Shown: positions 9,496 to 17,611 of the stretch, piece by piece
How positions within the stretch are numbered: the stretch's first letter is position 1
Layout: every line of letters begins with the position of its first letter
Assembly (NCBI GenBank): GCA_052390115.1
Contig: JBQTHE010000050.1
Span: forward strand, 1-58,439
Direction of reading: 5' to 3'
DNA from: GCA-003244245 sp052390115
GTDB taxonomy: Bacteria > Actinomycetota > Actinomycetes > Mycobacteriales > Pseudonocardiaceae
Length of the DNA stretch: 58,439 bases
Notes under the pieces: model-generated
What the model saw: only the letters and a program-made list of their open reading frames with translations
What the model was told of the DNA's origin: nothing
Database searches by the model: none
Translations under genes and position numbers: made by a program

Positions 9496-9771
9496 GATGC
9501 GTCCTTCCGAACACTAGCGCTGCCGAGCGCAGGAACACATGGCCTCCTCCGACCACGCTCTCCGCGCTGTGTTGGTGCAGTTACCGATGCAGTTATGGCG
9601 TACTTGTGGCGATGCTTGTAGTGGTGCTTGATGCTGGGGTAACGCCTGGCGTAGTACCGTTTCGTGTACGGCCGTTCTCGTGCTGCCGCCGTTCGTGCAG
9701 GCCGAGTGACACCTGGCTTGAGGAAACCCTTGAGCGCAGGGGAAACTAGGAGATGGGCAGCGCAAAGAGGC
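9496..9771 (-). other. Long 5' leader of rpoB
   Basis: About 270 transcribed bases separate the predicted rpoB promoter from its TTG start. I see no convincing peptide or conserved RNA fold by eye. Such long leaders are usual for actinobacterial rpoB and are a likely place for growth-rate or RNA-level control. The rest of the gap up to 9977 shows no gene. Confidence 0.5.
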
Positions 9772-9800
9772 AGTCTAACCGCTAGGACGGCGACTGTCCA
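9772..9800 (-). promoter_or_regulatory. Sigma-A promoter of rpoB
   Basis: Minus-strand -35 TGGACA (9795-9800), a 17-base spacer and -10 TAGACT (9772-9777) form a near-consensus actinobacterial housekeeping promoter. Transcription would start near 9765 and run into rpoB-rpoC. The hexamers and spacing are seen directly; activity is inferred. Confidence 0.75.
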
Positions 9801-9977
9801 GCACCGGGCACAACCGGTGCGAGCGTGCTCCTAGAGTGACCTGCGGGACGCCGTCCGTCAAGACCACATCGTCCGATCAGTGGTCGGATATGCACGATCA
9901 GCGGCCGTGAACTTGATCGGCTCCACCGATCGGGTTCACCGCCGTCGTGCGGGCTTGGTGGAGGAGCCTCAACGCAG

Positions 9978-10544
9978 TCAGAACGGTTCCACCTCCGCGA
10001 TCTTCCAGCTGCCGTCGACCCGCTGCGCGGTGACGGTGAGACCAAGAAGAGGCAAAGGCTGGGGGCCTTGGGTGGCCTGCCGTTCGACGAACACCACCAC
10101 GGTCGCCCGGTCACCGTCGAGCATCTTGACGGCGAGCGCGGGCACCTTCGCCACCACCACAGCCTGCTGCTCGGGTGCCAGCTGGCGCACCAGGGCGAAC
10201 TCTTGACGATACTCCTGGGCCAACGGACCGGTGATGACGTCGGTAGCGCTGCGTTCGTTGTCATCCAGCTGGGCGAAGTCGTAGGAGAAGACATGTTGCA
10301 CGGCATCGCGCACCTGCCCGGAGACCTCAGCGGTGGCCTGGGTATCGATCAGCGCATCATTGCTCGCCGCTGCCGACCCGAGCAGCTGATTGGCCTCGCC
10401 GCGGAACCATGCTGCCAGGCCCAGCGCGATCACCAGTGCAGCGACCAACCCCACCAGCGTCGCCACCCCGGTCAGACGCCGGGGCGGCGTGGCCATCTGC
10501 TCGATAGAGTCGCTGGATTGGTGCGGTCGGGTCGGGATGGTCAT
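9978..10544 (-). CDS. Mce-associated membrane protein
   Basis: The 188-residue protein has a cytoplasmic amino terminus, one hydrophobic helix (about residues 24-46, LTGVATLVGLVAALVIALGL), and an external domain ending in WKIAEVEPF. The pattern of one anchor, then a VSGQVRDAVQHVFSYDF stretch, then a SnoaL/NTF2-like beta domain is typical of actinobacterial Mce-associated proteins, which sit next to Mce lipid importers in the envelope. No mce genes are in view. It follows a sister gene of the same type with a 21-base gap, so the two are probably co-transcribed and may form a complex. Confidence 0.7.
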   Translation of the reverse strand: MTIPTRPHQSSDSIEQMATPPRRLTGVATLVGLVAALVIALGLAAWFRGEANQLLGSAAASNDALIDTQATAEVSGQVRDAVQHVFSYDFAQLDDNERSATDVITGPLAQEYRQEFALVRQLAPEQQAVVVAKVPALAVKMLDGDRATVVVFVERQATQGPQPLPLLGLTVTAQRVDGSWKIAEVEPF

Positions 10545-10565
10545 GCGATGTCCGAGTCCCCTTCG

Positions 10566-11153
10566 TTATTTCGCCGGCACGGACGTGGTCGCGGGACACG
10601 CTCCGGGCGTCTGGCTGGTGTCACCGATCGGCACCAGCTTGTCGACCTTCCAGGCGTCGCCGTCGTGGCGCATGTCGAGCTGTATGCGCCTGCGCACACA
10701 GTTCGGGGCCGCAGCCTCGAACTGGGACGTGACGTAGACCCCGACGAGCACCTTCGCACTGCCGGAACCCTCGTCGAGCGCAGCCACCGCTCCGTCGATG
10801 ATCCTCGCGGTGGTGGTCGTTTTCGAGTCGGTGATGGCGCGCGCGTAGTCGTCCCGGTTGGTCCGCATCTCTCCGAGTAGCGACCCGGCCGCCGACTGCT
10901 CCCACAGGTTCAACCCGTCCTGCACCCGCCGGTAGTCGATCGTGTTGAGGTTGACCATGGCCTGCTGGGCATCGTGAAGCACGGCGTCCCGGGCTATACC
11001 CCGGGCGAGCGACGGATCATGCGCCGCCCGGTACCAGGAGACGCCGAACCAGCCGGCGGCAGCGAGGGCGACCACGGCCAGCACCATCACCAGCAAGATG
11101 GCGGTGCGTAGCGGCCCGCCCAGGAAGGTCCGGATGGCTGCGATGCGTGTCAT
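10566..11153 (-). CDS. Mce-associated membrane protein (second copy type)
   Basis: The 195-residue protein has one membrane helix (about 16-40, TAILLVMVLAVVALAAAG) followed by an external domain with ARDAVLHDAQQAMVNLNTIDYRR, which matches the post-anchor helix of Mce-associated proteins, and a final KVDKLVPIGDT strand. It is only distantly similar to its downstream neighbour at 9978. Its role is presumed to be support of a lipid-uptake or cell-envelope complex; the partner is unknown. ATG 11153 is chosen as the first methionine before the anchor. Confidence 0.65.
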   Translation of the reverse strand: MTRIAAIRTFLGGPLRTAILLVMVLAVVALAAAGWFGVSWYRAAHDPSLARGIARDAVLHDAQQAMVNLNTIDYRRVQDGLNLWEQSAAGSLLGEMRTNRDDYARAITDSKTTTTARIIDGAVAALDEGSGSAKVLVGVYVTSQFEAAAPNCVRRRIQLDMRHDGDAWKVDKLVPIGDTSQTPGACPATTSVPAK

Positions 11154-11233
11154 GGCCGTCCAGGGTAGAGAGGTGGCGGTGGGTAGGAGTTAGGGTCCAC
11201 CGGGATGGCGATCGCCGCCCGGGGAGGTAGTCG

Positions 11234-12094
11234 GTGCGCAACGGCCACGTCGAAGGGCGCCGGGAGATCGCGTCCGGACGGTCGGCCTACTGGCAGGCCT
11301 GGCTCCCGTCGGCCCACGTCAGGGCGGTCATCGTGATCGTGCACGGGTTCGGCGAGCACTCCGGGCGCTACGCGTATGTCGGCAACCGGCTGGCTGCGGC
11401 GGGCTTCGCGGCCTACGCCGCCGACTACCGCGGGCACGGCCGATCCGACGGCCGAAGGGCGAATATCGAGCGGATGGCGCTGATCGTGACCGACCTTGGC
11501 TGCTTCGTGCAGTTCGCCGCCGAGCGCCATCCCGGGCTGCCCGTGTTCATGGTCGGCCACTCGGTCGGCGGGCTGATCTCGCTGCAGTACGCCACCGAGC
11601 CAGCAACCCCGTTGGACGGCTTGGTGCTGTCCGCGCCCGCGGTGGAGGTGATGGTCGGTTCGGCGCTGCAGAGGCGCCTGGCCGGGGTGCTCTCGGCGCT
11701 GGTGCCCGACCTCCCGGTCGCTGCATTCGACGCCGACCACAAGATCAGCCGGGACCCGGAGGTGATCCGTGCTTACCGGGAGGATCCGCTGGTGTACCAC
11801 GGCAGGATCAAGGCCCGGACCGGCGCCGAGATACTGGTGACGATGGAGGGTCTGCCCGCCCGGCTGGCGCGACTGACCGTACCGCTGCTGATCTTGCACG
11901 GTACTGGCGACCTCATCTGTGCCCCAGCCGGTTCCACGATGGTGCACGACCGGGTGTCCTCCCCGGACAAGACGGTGCGCCGCTACCAGGACCTCTACCA
12001 CGAGGTGTTCAACGAACCCGAGCGCGACGAGGTGCTCACCGACCTCGTCCACTGGCTAGACCAGCATCTGCCCCCCACGCATTCAGCGGGCTGA
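11234..12094 (+). CDS. Alpha/beta hydrolase, monoacylglycerol-lipase-like
   Basis: The 286-residue protein starts at GTG 11234 behind GGGGAGGT. It shows VIVHGFGEHSGRY (oxyanion region), DYRGHGRSDGRR, the nucleophile elbow GHSVGG, the acid in LILHGTGDLICAP and the histidine in YHEVFNE, all in the order expected for monoacylglycerol lipase/lysophospholipase. The HG.GEHSGRY signature is specific for that subfamily. It probably hydrolyses monoacylglycerols or related lipids in the cytosol; no signal peptide is visible. It is transcribed away from the Mce-associated genes and converges on rplL through a shared terminator. Confidence 0.85.
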   Translation: MRNGHVEGRREIASGRSAYWQAWLPSAHVRAVIVIVHGFGEHSGRYAYVGNRLAAAGFAAYAADYRGHGRSDGRRANIERMALIVTDLGCFVQFAAERHPGLPVFMVGHSVGGLISLQYATEPATPLDGLVLSAPAVEVMVGSALQRRLAGVLSALVPDLPVAAFDADHKISRDPEVIRAYREDPLVYHGRIKARTGAEILVTMEGLPARLARLTVPLLILHGTGDLICAPAGSTMVHDRVSSPDKTVRRYQDLYHEVFNEPERDEVLTDLVHWLDQHLPPTHSAG

Positions 12095-12137
12095 GCGGGG
12101 TCAGGCCAGGTCGAATAGACCCGCTCAGCCCGCTGAA
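12082..12137. terminator. Convergent terminator between lipase and rplL
   Basis: An 18-base perfect inverted repeat (12082-12099 with 12120-12137) and 20-base loop straddles the lipase stop codon and lies 30 bases past the rplL stop. It is well placed to end both transcripts. Confidence 0.7.
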
Positions 12138-12167
12138 CGCGGGATTGGGCGTTGATGTGCGGCGGTC

Positions 12168-12557
12168 TCAGGCCAGGCTGACCTTGGCGCCGGCTTCTTC
12201 GAGCTTTGCCTTGGCGGCCTCGGCCTGGTCCTTCGGGACGGCCTCCAATATCGCCTTGGGGGCACTCTCGACGAGGTCCTTCGCCTCCTTGAGGCCCAGC
12301 CCGGAGACGACCTCCCGGACCACCTTGATGACCTGGATCTTCTTCTCGCCGATGGTCTCGAGAACGACGTTGAACTCGTCCTTCTCCTCAACGGCCGGGG
12401 CCTCAGCGGCTCCCCCGGCCGGACCAGCCGCCACCGCGACTGGCGCCGCGGCGGTGACGTCAAAGGTCTCCTCGAACTTCTTCACGAAATCGCTCAGCTC
12501 GAGCAGCGTCATGTCCTTGAACACGTCGAGCAGATCGTCGGTGCTCAGCTTCGCCAT
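12168..12557 (-). CDS. rplL: 50S ribosomal protein L7/L12
   Basis: 129 residues: the amino-terminal dimerisation helix (LSTDDLLDVFKDMTLLELSD), an Ala/Gly/Pro hinge near 35-58, and a carboxyl-terminal factor-binding domain with EKKIQVIKVVREVV and GLKEAKDLVESAP. It forms the ribosomal stalk with L10 and recruits translation GTPases. It follows rplJ by 66 bases in the rplJL transcript. Confidence 0.98.
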   Translation of the reverse strand: MAKLSTDDLLDVFKDMTLLELSDFVKKFEETFDVTAAAPVAVAAGPAGGAAEAPAVEEKDEFNVVLETIGEKKIQVIKVVREVVSGLGLKEAKDLVESAPKAILEAVPKDQAEAAKAKLEEAGAKVSLA

Positions 12558-12623
12558 GATGGCGTTCTCCTTGCTGTCGTCTTGTCGTCGTCGGGTAGAT
12601 CCAGCGGGCAGCTCTCGGGTCGA

Positions 12624-13169
12624 TCAGTCCTCGGGGCTGTCGCCGACCGGCTGCTGCTCTTGCAGCTTGTGCTGCAGGGCGGCCGCCAACCGGGCAACCT
12701 GGGAGGCCGGCTCGGCGAACAGCCTGGCGGCCTTGGAGAGGTTGCCCTTCATCGCGCCGGCCAGCTTGGCCAGCAGCACCTCGCGGGACTCCAGGTCCGC
12801 GATCTGCGTGACCTCCGCGACCGTCAGCGGCCGCCCGTCCAGGTAGCCGCCCTTGATGACCAGCGCGTTGTGCTCTCTGGCGAAGTCACGCAGCGCCTTG
12901 GCCGCGTGCACCGGCTCACCCTGGACGAAGGCGATCGCGGTCGGGCCGACGAACAGCGCGTCGAGACCCTCCACTCCGGCATCCCTCGCCGCGCGCGAAG
13001 CCAGACTGTTCTTTGCCACCCGGTAGGTGGTTGTCTCGCCGAGGGAACGCCGCAGGCTGGTCAGTTGCGTCATGGAGAGGCCGCGGTACTCGGTCACTAC
13101 CGCAGCGGTGGCGCTGCGGAACCGGTCCGCGATCTCGGCGACGGCGTCGACCTTGTCCGGTCTGGCCAT
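12624..13169 (-). CDS. rplJ: 50S ribosomal protein L10
   Basis: 181 residues beginning MARPDKVDAVAEIADRF, with the conserved VVTEYRGLSMTQLTSLRR and TTYRVAKNSLASRAA motifs and a carboxyl-terminal helix that carries L7/L12 dimers. ATG 13169 is preceded by AAGGAGG (13176-13182); a longer open frame upstream is leader sequence. L10 normally represses its own operon by binding the leader RNA described at 13186-13366. Confidence 0.97.
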   Translation of the reverse strand: MARPDKVDAVAEIADRFRSATAAVVTEYRGLSMTQLTSLRRSLGETTTYRVAKNSLASRAARDAGVEGLDALFVGPTAIAFVQGEPVHAAKALRDFAREHNALVIKGGYLDGRPLTVAEVTQIADLESREVLLAKLAGAMKGNLSKAARLFAEPASQVARLAAALQHKLQEQQPVGDSPED

Positions 13170-13185
13170 GGATCGCCTCCTTAGC

Positions 13186-13366
13186 AATAGGTGGTGCACA
13201 GGCCCCGGAGACGACGAACGCCCCAGCGCAGCAGGCGCGGGGGCGTAGCCACACGGCGCACGACGGCGCAGCATGACGAGACAACCACGTCCTCCTGCGC
13301 GGGCCGCCCGCACTTGGCGGGACCTTCGTCCGTGCCGGCGGCACGGAGACCAGCGGTCTTCGGTGG
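13186..13366 (-). ncRNA. L10 leader (autoregulatory ribosomal protein leader)
   Basis: The transcribed strand upstream of rplJ carries CCACCGAAGACCGC, a short hairpin (CGTGCCGCCGGCACGG), then GAAGGTCCCGCC and a GC-rich arm ending GCGCAGG. This layout resembles the conserved actinobacterial L10 leader that binds the L10-L12 complex. A possible -10 GATACT at 13372-13377 would place the transcript start right before it. The resemblance is by eye; a covariance-model search would settle it. Confidence 0.65.
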
Positions 13367-13430
13367 AACTGAGTATCAGGTTAGGCCAGCGCTGCGATCG
13401 CCACCAAACCGCCCCCCGGGGCCATCGACG

Positions 13431-13501
13431 AACCGCAAAAGGTTCCATTTGACGGTTCGCGGAAGCCCGGAACCTGCAAAAGGTTCCACCTGACGGTTCG
13501 C
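13431..13501. repeat. Tandem pair of about 30-base repeats behind rplA
   Basis: Two near-identical units (13431-13460 and 13471-13501) share GCAAAAGGTTCCA and TGACGGTTCGC. On the transcript strand each can fold; the unit nearest rplA contains GGAACCT-TTTGC-AGGTTCC. They begin 8 bases after the rplA stop and precede the L10 leader, so they may form a partial terminator or processing site between rplKA and rplJL. Confidence 0.8.
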
Positions 13502-13508
13502 AGACCGC

Positions 13509-14228
13509 TCAGGGGGCGGTGGGGTCGTCCGTCAGCAGGTTGCGGGTGCGGTTGGGGTCGACCGGGATACCGGGGCCCATCGTGGTGGAGAAGTTGACCT
13601 TTCTCAGGTACCGCCCCTTGGCGGCCGACGGCTTGGCACGCAGCACCTCGTCGAGCGCGGCAGCATAGTTCTCCACCAGCTTGTGGGCGTCGAAGGACAC
13701 CTTGCCGATGATCAGATGGAGGTTGGACTGCTTGTCCACCCGAAAGTTAATCTTGCCGCCCTTGATGTCTGTGATGGCCTTGGCGACGTCGGGCGTGACG
13801 GTGCCGGTCTTCGGGTTGGGCATCAGACCGCGGGGACCGAGAATTCTGGCGATCCGGCCGACCTTGGCCATCTGGTCCGGCGCCGCGATGGCGGCGTCGA
13901 AGTCCAGCCAGCCGCCATGGATGCGCTCGATGAGATCCTCGGAGCCCACCGCGTCAGCGCCGGCGGCCACTGCTTCGGCAGCCCGGTCGCCGCTGGCGAA
14001 GACGATGACACGGACGGTCTTGCCGGTGCCATGCGGGAGGTTCACCGTGCCGCGAACCATCTGATCGGCCTTGCGGGGGTCGACGCCCAGCCGGATGGCA
14101 ACCTCGACGGTGGCATCCATCTTGGTCGGGGACGTCTCCTTGGCCAGAGCCGCGGCTTCCAGCGGGCTGTAGAACCGGCTGCGATCGACCTTCTCGAAGG
14201 CCTGGCGATAGACCTTGCTGCGCTTCAT
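13509..14228 (-). CDS. rplA: 50S ribosomal protein L1
   Basis: The 239-residue protein is of normal length. Its hallmarks are PHGTGKTVRVIVFASG, the ILGPRGLMPNPKTGTV signature and GKINFRVDKQSNLH. L1 forms the mobile L1 stalk at the E site and in many bacteria represses rplKA translation. It follows rplK by 87 bases on the same strand. Confidence 0.98.
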   Translation of the reverse strand: MKRSKVYRQAFEKVDRSRFYSPLEAAALAKETSPTKMDATVEVAIRLGVDPRKADQMVRGTVNLPHGTGKTVRVIVFASGDRAAEAVAAGADAVGSEDLIERIHGGWLDFDAAIAAPDQMAKVGRIARILGPRGLMPNPKTGTVTPDVAKAITDIKGGKINFRVDKQSNLHLIIGKVSFDAHKLVENYAAALDEVLRAKPSAAKGRYLRKVNFSTTMGPGIPVDPNRTRNLLTDDPTAP

Positions 14229-14315
14229 GTCACTGCCCTTCGTAGGGATCAGTCGTGGTGCGAGCCAGCGCCTGGCTCTCCCACACGTACTCGGGTACTG
14301 CGGCTAGTCGGGCTA

Positions 14316-14750
14316 CTAGTCGACCACTGTGATGCCCATCGATCGGGCCGTTCCAGCGATGATCTTGATCGCAGCGTCGATGTCGTTGGCGTTGAGGTCT
14401 TCCCGTTTGCGCTCGGCGATGGATCGGAGCTGCTCACGGCCGACCCTGGCGACCTTGGTCTTGTGCGGCTCCGCGGAGCCCTTGGCCACCCCGGCTGCCT
14501 TCAGCAACAATACAGAGGCCGGCGGGGTCTTGAGCACGAAGTCGAACGAGCGGTCCTCGTACACCGAGATCACCGCAGGGACGATCTCACCACGGCTGTT
14601 CTGCGTCGCAGCGTTGTAGGCCTTGCAGAACTCCATGATGTTCAGGCCGTGCGGACCCAGCGCCTGCCCGACCGAAGCCGGATTCGCGGTGCCGGCCTCC
14701 AGCGCGAGCTTCACGGTGGCCGCGAGCTTTCTTCTCCTCTTGGGGGGCAT
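14316..14750 (-). CDS. rplK: 50S ribosomal protein L11, variant lacking the conserved proline motif
   Basis: 144 residues, clearly L11 by position (nusG-rplK-rplA) and by LNIMEFCKAYNAAT, SVYEDRSFDFVLKTPPAS, EPHKTKVA and KIIAGTARSMGIT. L11 binds 23S rRNA at the GTPase-associated centre and is needed for RelA activation and thiopeptide binding. The linker that reads NPxPPVGPALGQ in nearly all bacteria is NPASVGQALGP here (residues 23-33): one residue is missing and the prolines equivalent to E. coli P22, P23 and P26 are gone. The change is in frame and the rest of the protein is well conserved. The amino-terminal end KRRRK is also unusually basic. Confidence 0.95.
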   Translation of the reverse strand: MPPKRRRKLAATVKLALEAGTANPASVGQALGPHGLNIMEFCKAYNAATQNSRGEIVPAVISVYEDRSFDFVLKTPPASVLLLKAAGVAKGSAEPHKTKVARVGREQLRSIAERKREDLNANDIDAAIKIIAGTARSMGITVVD

Positions 14751-14785
14751 GACTTCCTTCCTCGGGCTGTCCGGCGCCTCGCCGG

Positions 14786-15595
14786 TCAGATCTTGGCGAC
14801 CTGGCTGAACGAGAGCTCGACCGGAGTCTCCCTGCCGAAGATCGACACCAGCACCTTGAGTTTCTGCGCGTCGGCGTTGACCTCGTTGATCGTCGCCGGC
14901 AACGTGGCGAACGGACCGTCCATGACAGTGACCGACTCACCCACCTCGAAGTCGACCTCGATCGCGGGTCTGGATGCACCGGAGCCGCCGGTCTGCCGGC
15001 CCGCACCCGCTGCCACCTTCGGCTGCTCCACCCGCGGGGCCAGAAACTTCAGCACCTCGTTCAGGGTCAGCGGTGAGGGCCGCGAGGTGGCGCCGACGAA
15101 TCCGGTGACCCCCGGGGTGTTGCGCACGGCGCTCCACGAGGCGTCGTTGAGGTCCATCCGGACCAGGATGTAGCCGGGTAGCACCTTGCGCTGCACCTGC
15201 TTGCGCTGACCGTTCTTGATCTCGGTGACCTCTTCGGTGGGCACCTCCACCTGGAAGATGAAATCCTCCACGTCCAGGGTCTGCACCCGGGTCTCCAGGT
15301 TCGCCTTCACCTTGTTCTCGTAGCCGGCGTAGGAGTGCACCACGTACCAGTCACCGGGAGCGGCGGCCAGTGCGGCCCGGAGCTCCTCGACGGGATCGGC
15401 GGGCTTGTCGGGCTCGGTCTCGGCCGCCCCGACGTCGTGAGCCACCTCGTCAGTGGTCTCAGTAATCTCGGTGAGCTGCACCGCCTCGGGCGGTTCGGCA
15501 GGCTGCACGTGCGGCGAGTCGGCGTCGTGGACGACCTCGGACAACTCGGCGTCGGACAGCCCCGTCAGCTCCGACCCGCCTTCGGGGGAGGTCAC
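14786..15595 (-). CDS. nusG: Transcription termination/antitermination factor NusG
   Basis: 269 residues: an acidic, disordered extension of about 90 residues typical of actinobacteria, then the NGN domain (WYVVHSYAGYENKVKANLE, RKVLPGYILVRMDL, NTPGVTGFVG) and a KOW domain (FEVGESVTVMDGPFATLPA). NusG binds RNA polymerase and links it to Rho or the ribosome. It sits 35 bases upstream of rplK and 49 bases downstream of secE. Confidence 0.97.
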   Translation of the reverse strand: MTSPEGGSELTGLSDAELSEVVHDADSPHVQPAEPPEAVQLTEITETTDEVAHDVGAAETEPDKPADPVEELRAALAAAPGDWYVVHSYAGYENKVKANLETRVQTLDVEDFIFQVEVPTEEVTEIKNGQRKQVQRKVLPGYILVRMDLNDASWSAVRNTPGVTGFVGATSRPSPLTLNEVLKFLAPRVEQPKVAAGAGRQTGGSGASRPAIEVDFEVGESVTVMDGPFATLPATINEVNADAQKLKVLVSIFGRETPVELSFSQVAKI

Positions 15596-15644
15596 AGTCG
15601 GTCTCGCTTCCTCTCATGCGTCATGTCACGCCGGTGATGGACTG

Positions 15645-16028
15645 TCAGCCGAACACGCTCAGCATGGCCCTGCCCAACCCCATGTCCAGCAGTGCTATGA
15701 ACGCCACCATGAAGCTGACGAAGACCAGGACGACCGCGGTGTAGACGACCAGTTCCCGGCGGGTTGGCCAGATGACCTTGCGGAGCTCGGCGACGACCTC
15801 GCGGAGGAACCGGATCAGCCGGGCCGGCAGGCTTGCTTTCGTCTCGGCAGCGCCCTGAGGCCTGGTCGGGTGGTCCTTGCCGGCGATGGGGGACCGTTGC
15901 GCCCCGGCGGGTCGGTTGGCGGACCGCTCCCGGCGCACAGCAGCGGCAGAGGTCGGCTGCGGAGCGTCGCGCGACTCTTCGGGCCGCTCCTCCCCATCCT
16001 CGGTGTCGTGGGCGCGATCGTCGCTCAC
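15645..16028 (-). CDS. secE: Preprotein translocase subunit SecE
   Basis: 127 residues. A charged amino-terminal extension of about 65 residues precedes the conserved amphipathic segment FLREVVAELRKVIWPTRRE and one membrane helix (VVYTAVVLVFVSFMVAFIAL). SecE clamps SecY in the translocon. The start is GTG 16028. The order tRNA-Trp, secE, nusG is conserved in actinobacteria. Confidence 0.95.
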   Translation of the reverse strand: MSDDRAHDTEDGEERPEESRDAPQPTSAAAVRRERSANRPAGAQRSPIAGKDHPTRPQGAAETKASLPARLIRFLREVVAELRKVIWPTRRELVVYTAVVLVFVSFMVAFIALLDMGLGRAMLSVFG

Positions 16029-16077
16029 GCTGCTGATCCTCCACTCGGCCGGGCAAGTCCCCGGTTGGGTCGTCGCT

Positions 16078-16123
16078 GGTTCTCAGCGACACAGGTTCTC
16101 ATCGACGCGGGTTCTCATCGACG

Positions 16124-16125
<2 letters not shown>
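16078..16125. repeat. Three tandem 16-base repeats between tRNA-Trp and secE
   Basis: Units at 16078-16093, 16094-16109 and 16110-16125 follow GGTTCTCATCGACGCR; the first differs at four positions. They abut the 3' end of the tRNA-Trp gene, overlapping it by two bases. Confidence 0.85.
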
Positions 16126-16196
<71 letters not shown>

Positions 16197-16387
16197 TGAC
16201 GGACGTCCCCGGGGACGTCAGACCGGATACCAGCGGATCTCCCAGGCCACGGCCATCACCGGGCACGAAGGATCCGCTGGCAACCCAGGACCAGAGTGTA
16301 GGCCACCGGAGCCGCTGCGCTCCAACTGCCCAGCCGCCGGCCGGGTCGGCAGCCGTGAGCCGGTCGTTTGATGCGACGATGCGGGGC

Positions 16388-17611
16388 ATGGCAGCCCCCG
16401 ATCGCGCCGGGACTCGACGCATCTCCGCCCGGGTCGGCGGCATCTCCGAATCGGCCACCCTCGCAGTCGACGTGACGGCGAAGGCGCTCCAGGCAGCCGG
16501 TCGCCCGGTGATCGGGTTCGGCGCCGGGGAGCCCGATTTTCCGACGCCGCCGGAGATCGTGCAGGCAGCGGTGGCGGCGTGCGCGGATCCGGCCAACCAC
16601 CGCTACACCCCCGTCGCCGGTCTGCCTGAGCTGCGGGCGGCCATCGCGGCCAAGACCGCCAGGGACTCCGGCTACCAGATCGAGCCCCGCCAGGTGCTCA
16701 TCACCAACGGCGGCAAGCAGGCGGTGTACCAAGCGTTCGCCGCGCTGGTGGACCCGGGCGACGAAGTCCTGCTCCCCGCGCCCTACTGGACGACCTACCC
16801 GGAGGCGATTGCGCTGGCCGGTGGCGAGGCGGTGGTGGTGCCCACCGACGAGCACAGCAGCTACCTGCCCAGCGTCGAGCAGCTCGAGGCAGCCCGCACC
16901 GAGCGCACGAAGATCCTGCTGTGGTGCTCCCCGTCGAACCCGTCCGGCGCGGTGGCGCCCCCGGAGCTGGTTGTCGAGGTCGGGCGGTGGGCCGCCGAGC
17001 GCGGTCTGTGGGTGGTCACCGACGAGATCTACGAGCACCTGGTCTACGACGGCGCCCGGGCGCGGTCGATGCCGGTCGCGGTGCCCGAGCTCGCGCAGCG
17101 CTGCGTGGTGGTCAACGGCGTGGCCAAGACCTACGCGATGACCGGGTGGCGGGTCGGCTGGCTGGTCGGACCGCCGGACGTGGTGACGGCGGCGGCGAAC
17201 CTGCAATCGCACCTGACGTCGAACGTCTGCAATGTGGCACAGCGTGCCGCGCTGGCTGCGGTGTCCGGGCCGCTGGATGCGGTTGCCCGGATGCGCGAGG
17301 CCTTCGACCGCAGGCGGCGCACCATCGTCGAGCTGCTGTCCGGCATCGAGGCAGTGACCTGTCCGGTGCCCTACGGCGCGTTCTACGCCTACCCGTCGGT
17401 GCAGGGACTGCTGGGCCGCTCGCTGCGCGGCGTCACGATGCGGACCAGCGTCGAGCTGGCCGCAGCCGTGCTGGAGCATGCTGAAGTGGCTGTGGTGCCC
17501 GGCGAGGCCTTCGGCACCCCCGGCTACTTCCGTCTGTCCTACGCGCTCGGCGACGAGGACCTGCGCACTGGACTGACCCGGATGGCCGAGCTGCTGGCCG
17601 AGGTCAGCTAG
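16388..17611 (+). CDS. Aspartate aminotransferase, class I (AAT I-beta type)
   Basis: 407 residues starting from ATG 16388; ATG 16379 and GTG 16355 are alternatives and none has a strong ribosome binding site. Fold-type I motifs are visible: GFGAGEPDFPTPP, the YTPVAGLPELRAAIA helix, SPSNPSGAV, DEIYEHLVYDG and the PLP lysine in VAKTYAMTGWRVGW. It transfers the amino group between aspartate and 2-oxoglutarate in the cytosol. Its stop overlaps that of the convergent ABC transporter gene in the four bases CTAG, so there is no room for a terminator between them. Confidence 0.9.
   Translation: MAAPDRAGTRRISARVGGISESATLAVDVTAKALQAAGRPVIGFGAGEPDFPTPPEIVQAAVAACADPANHRYTPVAGLPELRAAIAAKTARDSGYQIEPRQVLITNGGKQAVYQAFAALVDPGDEVLLPAPYWTTYPEAIALAGGEAVVVPTDEHSSYLPSVEQLEAARTERTKILLWCSPSNPSGAVAPPELVVEVGRWAAERGLWVVTDEIYEHLVYDGARARSMPVAVPELAQRCVVVNGVAKTYAMTGWRVGWLVGPPDVVTAAANLQSHLTSNVCNVAQRAALAAVSGPLDAVARMREAFDRRRRTIVELLSGIEAVTCPVPYGAFYAYPSVQGLLGRSLRGVTMRTSVELAAAVLEHAEVAVVPGEAFGTPGYFRLSYALGDEDLRTGLTRMAELLAEVS

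Noticed and set aside
6415..9621. 1068-codon open frame antisense to rpoB
   Set aside because: Translated product is rich in Val, His, Leu, Asp with no domain; it mirrors rpoB codon bias at high GC. rpoB on the other strand is certain.
13170..13448. Upstream extension of the L10 frame
   Set aside because: It covers the leader RNA and a ribosome binding site; L10 starts at MARPDK.
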